A stretch of 64,000 nt of DNA from Actinomadura coerulea (GCF_014208105.1 NZ_JACHMQ010000001.1:7254001-7318000), one strand, 5' to 3'. Shown: positions 8,443 to 16,951, counted from the stretch's first letter. Notes: generated by a model from the letters alone, not told the origin. Program-made: numbers and translations.

Positions 8443-9167
8443 GTGGTCCTCCTCGCGGCCGTGCCGGGCGGCGTCCACCGGAACGGCTCCGTCGACACCT
8501 GCAATATCCGGTCCACCAGGATCCTGTCCTCCACCGGCCCGGGGAACTTCCCGCTCGCGCGGACCACCAGCCGCCGGCCCTGCTTCACCTGCACCCTCAC
8601 CCAGCGGGGCGGCGGCGACGCGGGCCGCCGGACGGCCGCGTCCTTGGCCAGCCGCCGGGTGACCCGCACGAGCTGGACCGTCTTCGACTTGCTCTTGAAC
8701 TTGATCTTGCCGCGCGCGTTCTTCTTGCGGTACTTGCGGTTGCGCACCCGGTCGGTGACCGAGAGCTCGATGACGCTGCCGTCGCGCAGCTCCGCCCGCA
8801 TCCGCAGCCACGGGTCGATCGCGTACCACTGCTTGAGCCCCGAGATCGGGGGCCGGGAGGGGAGGTCCTGCATCGGACCGTTCTTCTCAGGCACGCGCGT
8901 CCCGCGCATGTCCGCCGACACCGACAGCACCCCGTCGGGGGGCATGTCGGCCGACAGCACCCGCAGCAGCGGCACGAGCACGCCCGGGACACGATCGTGC
9001 AGCCGCCACCGGCGCCGCCGCACGTGCGCCCCGTGCTGCGCGAGGCTCTGGATCATCGGCTCCCAGTCGTCCCGCCTCAGCGAGACGGAGAAGCCCTTCT
9101 CCAAGGTCAGCGCCTTGTGCAGGGGATGGAACCGCTCGATGGCGGCCTTCTGCTTACGCCAGAACAT
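8439..9167 (-). CDS. uncharacterised 242-aa basic protein of the glycan operon
   Basis: Not recognised. It starts MFWRKQKAAIERFHPLHKA, is rich in Arg/Lys, and has a very basic stretch RNRKYRKKNARGKIKFKSKS around residues 143-162. The predicted pattern alternates beta strands with no obvious membrane segment or signal peptide. It lies between two glycosyltransferase genes, 10 nt from the one upstream and overlapping the next in ATGA, so it was presumably kept with the pathway. The basic patch could bind acidic glycan, membrane or nucleic acid; sequence alone does not say which. Confidence 0.75.
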   Translation of the reverse strand: MFWRKQKAAIERFHPLHKALTLEKGFSVSLRRDDWEPMIQSLAQHGAHVRRRRWRLHDRVPGVLVPLLRVLSADMPPDGVLSVSADMRGTRVPEKNGPMQDLPSRPPISGLKQWYAIDPWLRMRAELRDGSVIELSVTDRVRNRKYRKKNARGKIKFKSKSKTVQLVRVTRRLAKDAAVRRPASPPPRWVRVQVKQGRRLVVRASGKFPGPVEDRILVDRILQVSTEPFRWTPPGTAARRTT

Positions 9168-9177
9168 GACGAACCAC

Positions 9178-10365
9178 CTATCGACCCCGTGTCAGCGTGC
9201 GGTAGACCTCGGCCAGCCGGGCGCGCGACCGCGCCCAGGTCAGGCTCTCCTCGATGTGCGCGCGGCCCCTCCGCCCCATCTCCGCGGCCTCATCCGGGTA
9301 CTCCAGCAGGATCCGGACGGCCCGGGCCAGCTCGGCGGGACGGTCCGCCGGGACCAGGCGCCCGTGCCGTCCGTCCGCCATCAACTCGCGGACGGCGGGC
9401 AGGTCCGAGGCGACCACCGGGACGCCCGCCGCCATCGACTCGATCACCTTCAGCGGCGCGCACCCCTGGTCCAGGTTGCGGGCGCAGCCGGTCAGCGGCG
9501 CCACCGACACCTCGGCGTGCGCGAGCCACGCGGCGACCTCGTGGTGCGGCAGCGTGAACCTCCAGTCGACCCGCTCGGCGACGCCGATGCGCTCGGCCAG
9601 CCGCCGCACCGGCTTGGCCCGCCGCTCCGGGACGGACGCGCAGACCACCAGCCGCAGACCGGGCATGTCGGCGAGCCGCGCGAACGCGCGCATCAGCACG
9701 TCCAGGCCCTGCCAGGGCTGGAGCGCGCCGACGTAGACGAGATACCGCTCGGGCGCGTCCGCGGGACGCCGCGGCCTGCCGACGACGTCGGCGCCGTTCG
9801 GGACGAGGTGGATCCGGCCGTCCGGCACCCCGAGGCCACGGACCGCCTCGCCGATCACCCGCGACGGCACCACCACCGCGTCGCTGCGCTCCAGGCAGAA
9901 CCGCTCCAGCTCGCGGATCTTGCCGAGCGCGGCGGGCGCGGCCCAGGGCCAGGTGTGGCTCATCTCGATGGACGGCAGCCCGTTGACCTCGTACACGACC
10001 TTGTGGCGCCGCCCGTCCGCGACCGCCGGAAGCGCGCTCCACGGGTCACGCACGTGGCAGACCTCCAGCGTCTCCCAGTGCGGCCGCAGATGGGCCGCGA
10101 CCCAGCCGGAGAACGCCTCGGCCCGGTCGATCAGGTTGGGGACCGCGGCGTCGAACCGCGCGACCTCCCGCGTCCCCTCCCGCTGGTAGCGCGGCAGGTC
10201 GCCGCCGCCGATCGCGGCGAGCAGACCGCCCCCGAACCGCGTGAAGAGCTCGTCGGCCATCTGCGCGATGTGGACCGCCGACCCCTTGCTGGACGGGAAC
10301 CGGTCGAACGCGACGTACGCCGCCCTGTGCCGCATGGGCCCGTGCTGGCCGGCACCGTCCTTCAT
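9178..10365 (-). CDS. glycosyltransferase family 4 protein
   Basis: 395 aa. The N-terminus carries YVAFDRFPSSKGSAVHIAQM, a GT4-type acceptor-site opening, and the C-terminal GT-B domain has YLVYVGALQPWQGLDVLMRA and PLKVIESMAAGVPVVASDLP, the conserved nucleotide-sugar region. It is predicted to transfer a hexose or similar unit. Its start overlaps the epimerase stop in ATGA. The GCAPLK context around the catalytic Glu is slightly divergent from the more common EGFG form. Donor and acceptor are unknown. Confidence 0.88.
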   Translation of the reverse strand: MKDGAGQHGPMRHRAAYVAFDRFPSSKGSAVHIAQMADELFTRFGGGLLAAIGGGDLPRYQREGTREVARFDAAVPNLIDRAEAFSGWVAAHLRPHWETLEVCHVRDPWSALPAVADGRRHKVVYEVNGLPSIEMSHTWPWAAPAALGKIRELERFCLERSDAVVVPSRVIGEAVRGLGVPDGRIHLVPNGADVVGRPRRPADAPERYLVYVGALQPWQGLDVLMRAFARLADMPGLRLVVCASVPERRAKPVRRLAERIGVAERVDWRFTLPHHEVAAWLAHAEVSVAPLTGCARNLDQGCAPLKVIESMAAGVPVVASDLPAVRELMADGRHGRLVPADRPAELARAVRILLEYPDEAAEMGRRGRAHIEESLTWARSRARLAEVYRTLTRGR

Positions 10366-11333
10366 CCGACCGCCGCCCCCTCCGGCACCGTCCGCAGCCC
10401 CCGGTGCCAGGCGATCTGGTCCGCGAGGCCCTCGGCGAGGTCCGTCGCGGCCGTCCAGCCGAGCAGCTCCCGGGCGCGGGACGTGTCGGCCCAGGTGCGC
10501 GTCGCGTCCCCGGCCACGGGCGTCTCGCGCCGGATCTGCGCCGGGACGCCCAGCGCGCCGGTGAGCGACGCGATCGCGTCGCGGACCGCCACGTGCTCGG
10601 GATGCCCGACGTTGACGGCGACGCCGGGCGGAAGATCCTCGGCCGCCGCCGCCAGCGTGGCCGCGACGACGTCCCGCACGTGCGTGAAGCTCCTGGAGCT
10701 GCGCCCGTCACCGAACACCGGCAGCGGGCGCCCTTCCAGCGCCGCCTCGACGAACCGGTGGAACGCCATGTCGGGCCGCTGCCGGGGCCCGTAGACGGAG
10801 AAGTACCTGAGCAGGACGGTCCGCAGCCCGCTTCCGGCGGCCGTCCGCGCGAGCCGCTCCGCCTTCGCCTTGCTGACCGCGTACGGGCTGGCCGGCTTCA
10901 GCGGATCGTCCTCCCGGTTCGGACGCCGCCCCGCCGACCCGTACACCGACGAGCTCGACGCGACGACCACCTTCGGGCGCGAGCGGGGCGGCCGCTGCAC
11001 GCAGGCCGCGAGCAGGCGCCGCGTCGCCGCCACGTTGTCCCGCTCGACGACCGCCTTGCCCGGACCCCACGAGTCGCGCACCCCGGGACGTCCCGCCAGG
11101 TGCACCACGACGTCCGCGGCCGAGACGGCGGCGAGATCGTCCACCGCCAGGTCGAGTTCGGCGGCGACGACCCCGGGCCTGGTCGCGACCCTCGCCCACG
11201 TCCGCCGGGCGACGCCGGGACTCAGCGAACGCTCGGGCGCGTCGACGGCCAGCACCTCGTGCCCCGCCCCCGAGAACGCGTCGACGACATGGCTTCCGAT
11301 GAACCCCGCCGCACCAGTGACCACCACCCGCAC
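10362..11333 (-). CDS. NAD(P)-dependent sugar-nucleotide epimerase/dehydratase (extended SDR)
   Basis: 323 aa. It has a Rossmann GAAGFIG at residues ~7-13, an SSSSVYG serine region and the YAVSK Tyr-Lys catalytic pair, then the motif RYFSVYGPRQRPDMAFHRF seen in UDP-glucose 4-epimerase/dTDP-glucose dehydratase relatives. It is the first gene of the operon and would supply an NDP-sugar to the downstream glycosyltransferases. TAAAGT sits 6 nt before the GTG, suggesting a leaderless transcript. The exact reaction (epimerase, dehydratase or decarboxylase) is not resolved. Confidence 0.88.
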   Translation of the reverse strand: MRVVVTGAAGFIGSHVVDAFSGAGHEVLAVDAPERSLSPGVARRTWARVATRPGVVAAELDLAVDDLAAVSAADVVVHLAGRPGVRDSWGPGKAVVERDNVAATRRLLAACVQRPPRSRPKVVVASSSSVYGSAGRRPNREDDPLKPASPYAVSKAKAERLARTAAGSGLRTVLLRYFSVYGPRQRPDMAFHRFVEAALEGRPLPVFGDGRSSRSFTHVRDVVAATLAAAAEDLPPGVAVNVGHPEHVAVRDAIASLTGALGVPAQIRRETPVAGDATRTWADTSRARELLGWTAATDLAEGLADQIAWHRGLRTVPEGAAVG

Positions 11334-11339
11334 CCGGGC

Positions 11340-11345
11340 ACTTTA
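11340..11345 (-). promoter_or_regulatory. Predicted -10 box (TAAAGT) of the glycan operon
   Basis: TAAAGT on the minus strand matches TANNNT and ends 6 nt before the epimerase GTG, predicting transcription from the start codon itself. No clear -35 is seen. Confidence 0.4.
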
Positions 11346-11444
11346 TCCATGACATCCCGAAAGGGGACAGGGGGTCTCGTCCCTGCCCACATGGGACTCC
11401 CCACCGGGACACGGGGACACGGGCTTCGCCCCGGTGCCGAGACC

Positions 11445-11475
11445 AAAAAGGTGGCCGGACTGACGTCCGGCCACC
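11445..11475 (-). terminator. Rho-independent terminator downstream of the 57-aa gene
   Basis: An 11-bp perfect stem GGTGGCCGGAC / GTCCGGCCACC (11450-11460 with 11465-11475) and TGAC loop is followed on the minus strand by TTTTT. It would insulate the small gene at 11511 from the glycan operon promoter at 11340. Confidence 0.8.
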
Positions 11476-11510
11476 AAAACGGCCCTCACCGCGTCAGCGG
11501 CGAAGTCCGG

Positions 11511-11684
11511 TCAGCTCTGGCTCGTGCCCCCCTGGGGCTTGGTGCCGCCCCCGGGGTGGGTCCCGTCCGTGTTGTTCTCGGCGAGTTCCAGCGCCTTGAA
11601 GCCCGCGTCCCGGACCTGCTGGTCGCTGCTCGTGATCATGTCCACGCCGGTGTTCCACGTCTTGGCGTCGTGTGTGTCGCCCAT
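11511..11684 (-). CDS. small hypothetical protein (57 aa)
   Basis: From ATG 11684: MGDTHDAKTWNTGVDMITS, then a short helix-like stretch VRDAGFKALELAENN and a Gly/Thr/Pro/Gln-rich tail ending QGGTSQS. No recognised family. Support comes from the strong terminator directly downstream and from composition unlike a shadow frame. An in-frame start further upstream (11828) would overlap the ABC-F stop region and looks like noise. Expressed alone; function unknown. Confidence 0.55.
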   Translation of the reverse strand: MGDTHDAKTWNTGVDMITSSDQQVRDAGFKALELAENNTDGTHPGGGTKPQGGTSQS

Positions 11685-11850
11685 ACAGATCACAACCTTG
11701 GGTCGTCTGGTTTCAGCCTCGCGAACGCGAGGCGACCCGGTCCTTGGCGACCGGGTCGACGACCATCCTAAACGATCTTGAAGGTCGGTGCCCCGGGCAG
11801 GTCGTGCGGAGACGGGAGGGGCGAGCACCGGACCGCCGTGTCCGCGCGGT

Positions 11851-13494
11851 TCAGCGGGGGCGGGCCACGCGGGTCTCGTCCCAGACGGGCTCCGCCGACT
11901 CGTACACCGAGCCGTCGGACCCGAACACCAGGTGCCGGTCGAAGGCCCGGGCGAACCAGCGGTCGTGGGTCACCGCGACGACCGTGCCCTCGTACGACTC
12001 CAGACCCTCCTGGAGCGCTTCGGCGCTGGCCAGGTCGAGGTTGTCGGTCGGCTCGTCCAGCAGGAGCAGGGTGGCGCCGCCGAGCTCCAGCAGCAGGATC
12101 TGCAGGCGGGCCTGCTGGCCCCCGGAGAGCGTCTCGAACGGCTGCTCGGCGCACACGTTCAGCTCGTAGCGCGTGAGCGCGCTCATCGCGTCGTTCCGCA
12201 GCCGCGCGTGCTCGGTCATGACGATCTCGCACGGGGTGCGTCCGGCCAGGTCGGGACGGGCGTGGGTCTGCGCGAACAGGCCCGGCACCACCCGCGCGCC
12301 GAGGCGGGCCGCCCCCGTGTGCGCGACGGGCCTCACCGGGACCGCGCCGCGCGGGAGCGCCTCGGCGACGGCCGCGAGGAGCCGCAGGAAATGCGACTTC
12401 CCGGAGCCGTTCGACCCCAGGACGGCGACGCGCTCGCCGTACCAGACCTCGGTGTCGAACGGCTTCATCAGACCCGTCAGTTCGAGCCTCTCGCAGACCA
12501 CCGCGCGCTTGCCGGTCCTGCCTCCGCGCAGGCGCATCCTCAGGTTCTGGTCGCGCGGCGGGACCTCGGGCGGCCCGGCCTCCTCGAACTTGCGGAGCCG
12601 GGTCTGCGCCGCCCGGTAGCGGGACGCGAAACCGTCGTTCACCGTGGCCTTGGTCCGCAGGGTGTTGACCAGCTCCTTGAGCTTGGCGTGCTCCTCGTCC
12701 CAGCGGCGCCGCAGCTCCTCCAGGCGCTCGTTGCGGTCGCGGCGGGCGGCGGCGTAGGTGGAGAACCCGCCGCCGTGGACCCACACCCGGGACGCCTCGA
12801 CGGTGACGATCCGGTCGGCGGAGCGGTCGAGCAGCTCGCGGTCGTGCGACACCAGCAGGACGGTCTTCGGCGTCTCCCGCAGCCGCTCCTCCAGCCACCG
12901 CTTGCCGGGGACGTCGAGGTAGTTGTCGGGCTCGTCCAGGAGAAGGACCTCGTCGGGGCCGCGGAGCAGGGCCTCCAGCGCGAGCCGCTTCTGCTCGCCG
13001 CCCGACAGGGTGCGGACCTCGCGCCACCGGCACGAGTCGTAGGGGACGCCGAGGGCCGCTACGCAGCACGCGTCCCAGAGCACCTCGGCCTCGTAGCCGC
13101 CCGCGTCGCCCCAGCCCGCGAGGGCCGTGGCGTAGCGGAGCTGGGCGGGCTCGTCGTCGCGCTCCATCATCACCAGCTCGGCCGCCTCCACCGCGGCCGC
13201 CGCCTCCCGCACCCGGGGCGGCGCCAGCGACAGAAGGAGGTCGTGCACGCTCGACTCGTCCCGCACGCTGCCGATGAACTGGCGCATGACGCCGACGCCC
13301 CCGCTGTGCGCGACGGTCCCGGACTGCGGCGCCAGGTCGCCCGCGATCAGGCGCAGCAGAGTCGTCTTCCCCGCGCCGTTCGGGCCCACCAGGGCCGCCG
13401 TGACGCCGTCGCCGACACGGAAGGAGACGTCGTCGAGCAGCATCCGGCCGTCCGGCAGCACATGGCCGACGTGGCCCACCTCGACGTGTCCCAT
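11851..13494 (-). CDS. ABC-F family ATPase (ribosome-associated / antibiotic-resistance type)
   Basis: 547 aa soluble protein with two ABC domains and no membrane segments. Domain 1 has Walker A GPNGAGKTT (37-45), LSGGEQ (163-168) and LLLDEPDNYLD. Domain 2 has GSNGSGKS (360-367), LSGGQQ (456-461) and LLLDEPTDNLD. The linker between them (~250-300) is charged and helical, as in ABC-F P-site tRNA interaction motifs. ABC-F proteins act on the ribosome, as translation factors or by dislodging antibiotics; which applies here is unknown. The walker B-adjacent EPDNYLD departs from the usual EPTNHLD. It has a good promoter and probably a leaderless mRNA. Confidence 0.92.
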   Translation of the reverse strand: MGHVEVGHVGHVLPDGRMLLDDVSFRVGDGVTAALVGPNGAGKTTLLRLIAGDLAPQSGTVAHSGGVGVMRQFIGSVRDESSVHDLLLSLAPPRVREAAAAVEAAELVMMERDDEPAQLRYATALAGWGDAGGYEAEVLWDACCVAALGVPYDSCRWREVRTLSGGEQKRLALEALLRGPDEVLLLDEPDNYLDVPGKRWLEERLRETPKTVLLVSHDRELLDRSADRIVTVEASRVWVHGGGFSTYAAARRDRNERLEELRRRWDEEHAKLKELVNTLRTKATVNDGFASRYRAAQTRLRKFEEAGPPEVPPRDQNLRMRLRGGRTGKRAVVCERLELTGLMKPFDTEVWYGERVAVLGSNGSGKSHFLRLLAAVAEALPRGAVPVRPVAHTGAARLGARVVPGLFAQTHARPDLAGRTPCEIVMTEHARLRNDAMSALTRYELNVCAEQPFETLSGGQQARLQILLLELGGATLLLLDEPTDNLDLASAEALQEGLESYEGTVVAVTHDRWFARAFDRHLVFGSDGSVYESAEPVWDETRVARPR

Positions 13495-13501
13495 GCAGCC
13501 G

Positions 13502-13531
13502 AGTGTCGAGAACCCCGCCCCGGACCGTCAA
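13502..13531 (-). promoter_or_regulatory. Promoter of the ABC-F gene
   Basis: On the minus strand TTGACG (13531-13526), an 18-nt spacer and GACACT (13507-13502) precede the ATG by 7 nt. The -35 is near-consensus for a primary sigma factor. No ribosome site is present, implying a leaderless transcript. Confidence 0.5.
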
Positions 13532-13565
13532 TCCAATTAACGACGAGATCCCTCAGGAGTGCCCC

Positions 13566-13832
13566 ATGGAACCTCTCACCTCAGACTTCAAGGACATCGA
13601 CCGGCTCCTGGTGCTGGGCAGGTCCATCAGCGTCGTCGTCCACGCCGAAGAGGATCGCGCTGGACTCGGAGCCCACATCGAGGCCGTCGGCAGCGCGTTC
13701 CGGACCGAGGCCGAGAGGGCCGGGCCGGAGCGGTGCGGCCGCCGTCCGGTCAACCGGCGAGCAGCGCCCGGACGTGGTCGACCACGGAGTCGAGGGCGAT
13801 CTTGGACGTGTCGCCCGTCGCGCGCACCGTGA
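13566..13832 (+). CDS. short hypothetical ORF convergent with and overlapping proS1 (possible remnant)
   Basis: ATG 13566 is preceded by CAGGAG at ideal spacing. The first ~55 residues (MEPLTSDFKDIDRLLVLGRS, then HIEAVGSAFRTEAERAG) look like genuine protein. After about codon 60 the frame runs antisense into the 3' end of the prolyl-tRNA synthetase (83-nt overlap) and becomes Arg-rich shadow sequence. This suggests either a small real gene with a junk tail or a gene truncated when the synthetase end was joined here. No family recognised. Confidence 0.4.
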   Translation: MEPLTSDFKDIDRLLVLGRSISVVVHAEEDRAGLGAHIEAVGSAFRTEAERAGPERCGRRPVNRRAAPGRGRPRSRGRSWTCRPSRAP

Positions 13833-15444
13833 CCTCGGCGGCGCCCTCGGCAAGGCCGCGCCGCCCGACGGTCACGCGGAACGGGATGCCGGTCAGTTCC
13901 GCGTCCCGGAACTTCACGCCCGCGCGCTCGGGCCGGTCGTCGATCACCACCTCGACGCCCGCCGCCGACAGGCCCGCGTAGACCTCCTCCGCCGCCGCGG
14001 CCACGCCGGCGTCGTCGGACTGGGCGGTCACGACGGTGACCTGGAAGGGCGCGACCGCCACCGGCCACACGATCCCGCGCTCGTCGTGGTGGGTCTCGAC
14101 GATCGCGGCCATCGCCCGCTCGATCCCGATCCCGTAACTCCCCATGATCACCGGAACGGAGCGGCCGTCGGCGTCCAGCACCTCGACGCCGAGCGCGCGG
14201 GAGTAGCGGTCGCCCAGCTTGAAGATGTGCCCGACCTCGATCGCCCGCAGGACCTCCAGGCGCTCGCCGCAGCGGACGCAGGCCTCGCCCTCCGCGACCT
14301 CGCGCAGGTCGGCCCAGGCGCCGACCCCGATGTCGCGCTCGACGTCGACGCCGCGCAGGTGGACATCGTCGACGTTGGCGCCGGTGAACATGTCGCGGCG
14401 GCCGCGCAGGGCCTCGTCCGCGATCACCGGAAGGGCCGCGCCGACCGCGCCGAGGCTGCCGGGGAGCGCGCCGAGGGCGTCCTGGATCTCCGCCGGCTCG
14501 GCGGCGCGGATCCCGGCGGCCCCCGTCGCGTCGACGAGCTTCTGCTCGTTGAGCGGGTGGTCGCCGCGCAGCAGCACGAGGGTCGGCGCGCCGTCCAGGA
14601 CGTACACGAGCGTCTTGACCTGCCGGTCGGCGGGCGCGCCGTAGGCGAGCAGGTCCTCGATGGTGCGGACGCCCGGCGTGTCGAAGGGCTCCGGCGCGGC
14701 CGGGCCCGGCCCGTCCTGCGCGGCGGGCAGCGCCGACGTCGCCCGCTCGATGTTGGCCGCGTACCCGCAGGCCGGGCAGCGGACGACGAGGTCCTCGCCG
14801 GTCTCCGCCGGGCACATGAACTCGGTGGAGTCCGAACCGCCCATGGTGCCGCTGGACGCCTCGCACGCCAGCGCCGGCAGGCCCAGCCGCTCGAAGATCC
14901 GCGTGTAGGCGCCGAGGTAGGCCTCGAACGAGGCGTCCAGGCCGGCGCCGTCCACGTCGAAGCTGTAGGCGTCCTTCATCGTGAACTCGCGGGTCCGCAG
15001 GAGGCCGCCCTTGGGGCGCGGCTCGTCCCGGAACTTCGTCTGGACCTGGTACCACTGCTGCGGCAGCCGCCGGTAGGAGTCCAGCTCGCGGGCGACCGTC
15101 GCGAAGATCTCCTCGTGCGTCAGGCCGAGGGCGTGCTCGGCGCCGCGCCGGTCGCGCAGCCGGAACAGCTCCGGACCGATCAGGTCCCAGCGGCCCGACC
15201 GCCGCCACGGCTCGGCCGGGTGCATCGCCGGCAGCAGCATCTCCTGCGCGCCGACCGCGTCCATCTCCGCCCGGACGATCTGAATGATCTTCGCTCGGAC
15301 GCGCACCGCCAGCGGCAGCAGCGAGTAGTGGCCCGCCGTGAGCTGCCGGACGTATCCGGCGCGCAGCAGCAGCCGGTGGCTCGGCGCGTCGGCCTCCGCG
15401 GGGTCCTCCCGCAGCGTGGGCGCGAACATCTGGGACCAGCGCAT
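13750..15444 (-). CDS. proS: Proline--tRNA ligase, bacterial type (with editing insertion)
   Basis: 564 aa class II aminoacyl-tRNA synthetase that charges tRNA-Pro. Motif 2 region TKFRDEPRPKGGLLRTREF (~135-155) and motif 3 GSYGIGIERAM (~440) bracket a ~150-residue insertion (~230-390) corresponding to the INS editing domain that hydrolyses Ala-tRNA-Pro in bacterial-type ProRS. A C-terminal anticodon-binding domain follows. I chose ATG 15444, 6 nt after a TAGGCT -10 box; GTG 15447 is one codon upstream. It is divergent from a second, eukaryote/archaeal-type ProRS only 58 nt away. Confidence 0.93.
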   Translation of the reverse strand: MRWSQMFAPTLREDPAEADAPSHRLLLRAGYVRQLTAGHYSLLPLAVRVRAKIIQIVRAEMDAVGAQEMLLPAMHPAEPWRRSGRWDLIGPELFRLRDRRGAEHALGLTHEEIFATVARELDSYRRLPQQWYQVQTKFRDEPRPKGGLLRTREFTMKDAYSFDVDGAGLDASFEAYLGAYTRIFERLGLPALACEASSGTMGGSDSTEFMCPAETGEDLVVRCPACGYAANIERATSALPAAQDGPGPAAPEPFDTPGVRTIEDLLAYGAPADRQVKTLVYVLDGAPTLVLLRGDHPLNEQKLVDATGAAGIRAAEPAEIQDALGALPGSLGAVGAALPVIADEALRGRRDMFTGANVDDVHLRGVDVERDIGVGAWADLREVAEGEACVRCGERLEVLRAIEVGHIFKLGDRYSRALGVEVLDADGRSVPVIMGSYGIGIERAMAAIVETHHDERGIVWPVAVAPFQVTVVTAQSDDAGVAAAAEEVYAGLSAAGVEVVIDDRPERAGVKFRDAELTGIPFRVTVGRRGLAEGAAEVTVRATGDTSKIALDSVVDHVRALLAG

Positions 15445-15450
15445 CACGCG

Positions 15451-15456
15451 AGCCTA
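15451..15456 (-). promoter_or_regulatory. Predicted -10 box (TAGGCT) of bacterial-type proS
   Basis: On the minus strand, TAGGCT ends 6 nt before ATG 15444, giving a predicted leaderless mRNA. No T-box-like leader can fit, because only 58 nt separate the two divergent start codons. Confidence 0.45.
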
Positions 15457-15467
15457 GCGAAGGTGAC

Positions 15468-15495
15468 CTGACCAAGGAGTGATGGTCAGTACCCT
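15468..15495 (+). promoter_or_regulatory. Predicted promoter of the second prolyl-tRNA synthetase
   Basis: CTGACC (15468-15473), a 16-nt spacer and TACCCT (15490-15495) end 7 nt before GTG 15503. This favours a leaderless start at 15503 over ATG 15482, whose AAGGAG lies only 2 nt away. Confidence 0.4.
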
Positions 15496-15502
15496 TGGGG
15501 CC

Positions 15503-16951
15503 GTGAGTCGAGAAGGTGTGACGCCGCAGAGCGAGGATTTCTCCGCCTGGTACAACGAGCTGGTGGTGCAGGCCCAGCTCGTCGACCGCGGACCGGTTCG
15601 CGGCACGATGGTCATCCGCCCGTACGGTTACCGGGTGTGGGAGCTGCTCCAGGCCGACCTGGACCGGCGCATCAAGGAGGCGGGGCACGACAACGCCTGC
15701 TTCCCGATGTTCATCCCGGAGTCCTACCTCAAGCGCGAGGCCGAGCACGTCGAGGGCTTCTCCCCGGAGCTGGCGGTCGTCACGCACGCCGGCGGCAAGG
15801 ACCTGGAGGAGCCGCTGATCGTGCGGCCGACCTCCGAGACGGTCATCGGCGAGTACATGGCCAAGTGGATCGACTCGCACCGCGACCTGCCGCTGCTGCT
15901 GAACCAGTGGGCGAACGTCGTCCGGTGGGAGATGCGCCCCCGGATGTTCCTGCGCACCACCGAGTTCCTCTGGCAGGAGGGCCACACCGCCCACGCCGAC
16001 GAGGACGACGCGATGCGCGAGACGATGTGGGCGCTCGACGCCTACGCGAGCGTCGCGCGGGATCTGGCGGCGATCCCGGTCGTGTCGGGGGAGAAGACGC
16101 CCGGCGAGCGGTTCGCGGGCGCCGTGCGCACCTACACGATCGAGGCGATGATGCGCGACGGCCGGGCCCTGCAGTCCGGCACGTCCCACTACCTCGGCAC
16201 CAACTTCGCCAAGGCCTTCGAGATCCAGTACCAGGACGAGCAGGGCAAGCTGACCCTCGCCCACACCACGTCCTGGGGCATGAGCACCCGCATGATCGGC
16301 GGCGTGATCATGACGCACGGGGACGACAAGGGCCTGGTGATGCCGCCGCGGCTCGCGCCCTACCAGGTCGTCATCGTGCCGATCGGCCGCAAGGAGCAGG
16401 GCGAGCAGGCCGCGGCCGAGGCCCGCCGGCTCGGCGCGGCGATCAAGGCGACGGGCATCCGGGTGCACGTCGACGACAACCGCCCGCAACTGTCGCCCGG
16501 CTTCAAGTTCAACGAGTGGGAGATGCGCGGCGTCCCCATCCGCATCGAACTCGGCAAGCGCGACATCGAGAACGGCGTCGCGACCGTCGTCCGGCGGCTC
16601 CCGACCGTCGAGGGGCAGGGCAAGGAGCAGATCCCGCTCGACAAGGTGCCCGAGGTGCTGCCCGGGATGCTCGCCGACTTCCAGTCGTTCCTGCTGGCCA
16701 GGGCCGAGAAGTTCCGCGAGGACAACACCGCCGTCGTGGACGGCTGGGACGCGTTCGCCGCGCAGGTCGCCACCGGCTGGGCCCGCGCGTTCCACTGCGG
16801 CGACACCGCCTGCGAGGACGACATCAAGGCCGAGACCGCCGCGACCCCGCGCGTCATCGCCACCGACGCGCCCGAGGAGACCGGCGTCTGCGTGAAGTGC
16901 GACCGCCCGTCCGCCTACGGCAAGCGCGTCATCTTCGGCCGCGCCTACTGA
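15503..16951 (+). CDS. proS: Proline--tRNA ligase, archaeal/eukaryotic type
   Basis: About 482 aa, a class II synthetase of the other ProRS lineage: no INS editing insertion, a catalytic core with RPTSETVIGEYMAKWI and RWEMRPRMFLRTTEFLWQEG, an anticodon-binding domain, and a C-terminal zinc-type domain with cysteines in HCGDTACEDD and CVKCDRPSAYG, ending GRAY (a terminal Tyr is typical of this type). It duplicates the reaction of the divergent bacterial-type enzyme. Lacking INS, it may rely on trans-editing factors or the partner enzyme. GTG 15503 was chosen from the promoter spacing and family N-terminus; ATG 15482 is possible. Confidence 0.92.
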   Translation: MSREGVTPQSEDFSAWYNELVVQAQLVDRGPVRGTMVIRPYGYRVWELLQADLDRRIKEAGHDNACFPMFIPESYLKREAEHVEGFSPELAVVTHAGGKDLEEPLIVRPTSETVIGEYMAKWIDSHRDLPLLLNQWANVVRWEMRPRMFLRTTEFLWQEGHTAHADEDDAMRETMWALDAYASVARDLAAIPVVSGEKTPGERFAGAVRTYTIEAMMRDGRALQSGTSHYLGTNFAKAFEIQYQDEQGKLTLAHTTSWGMSTRMIGGVIMTHGDDKGLVMPPRLAPYQVVIVPIGRKEQGEQAAAEARRLGAAIKATGIRVHVDDNRPQLSPGFKFNEWEMRGVPIRIELGKRDIENGVATVVRRLPTVEGQGKEQIPLDKVPEVLPGMLADFQSFLLARAEKFREDNTAVVDGWDAFAAQVATGWARAFHCGDTACEDDIKAETAATPRVIATDAPEETGVCVKCDRPSAYGKRVIFGRAY

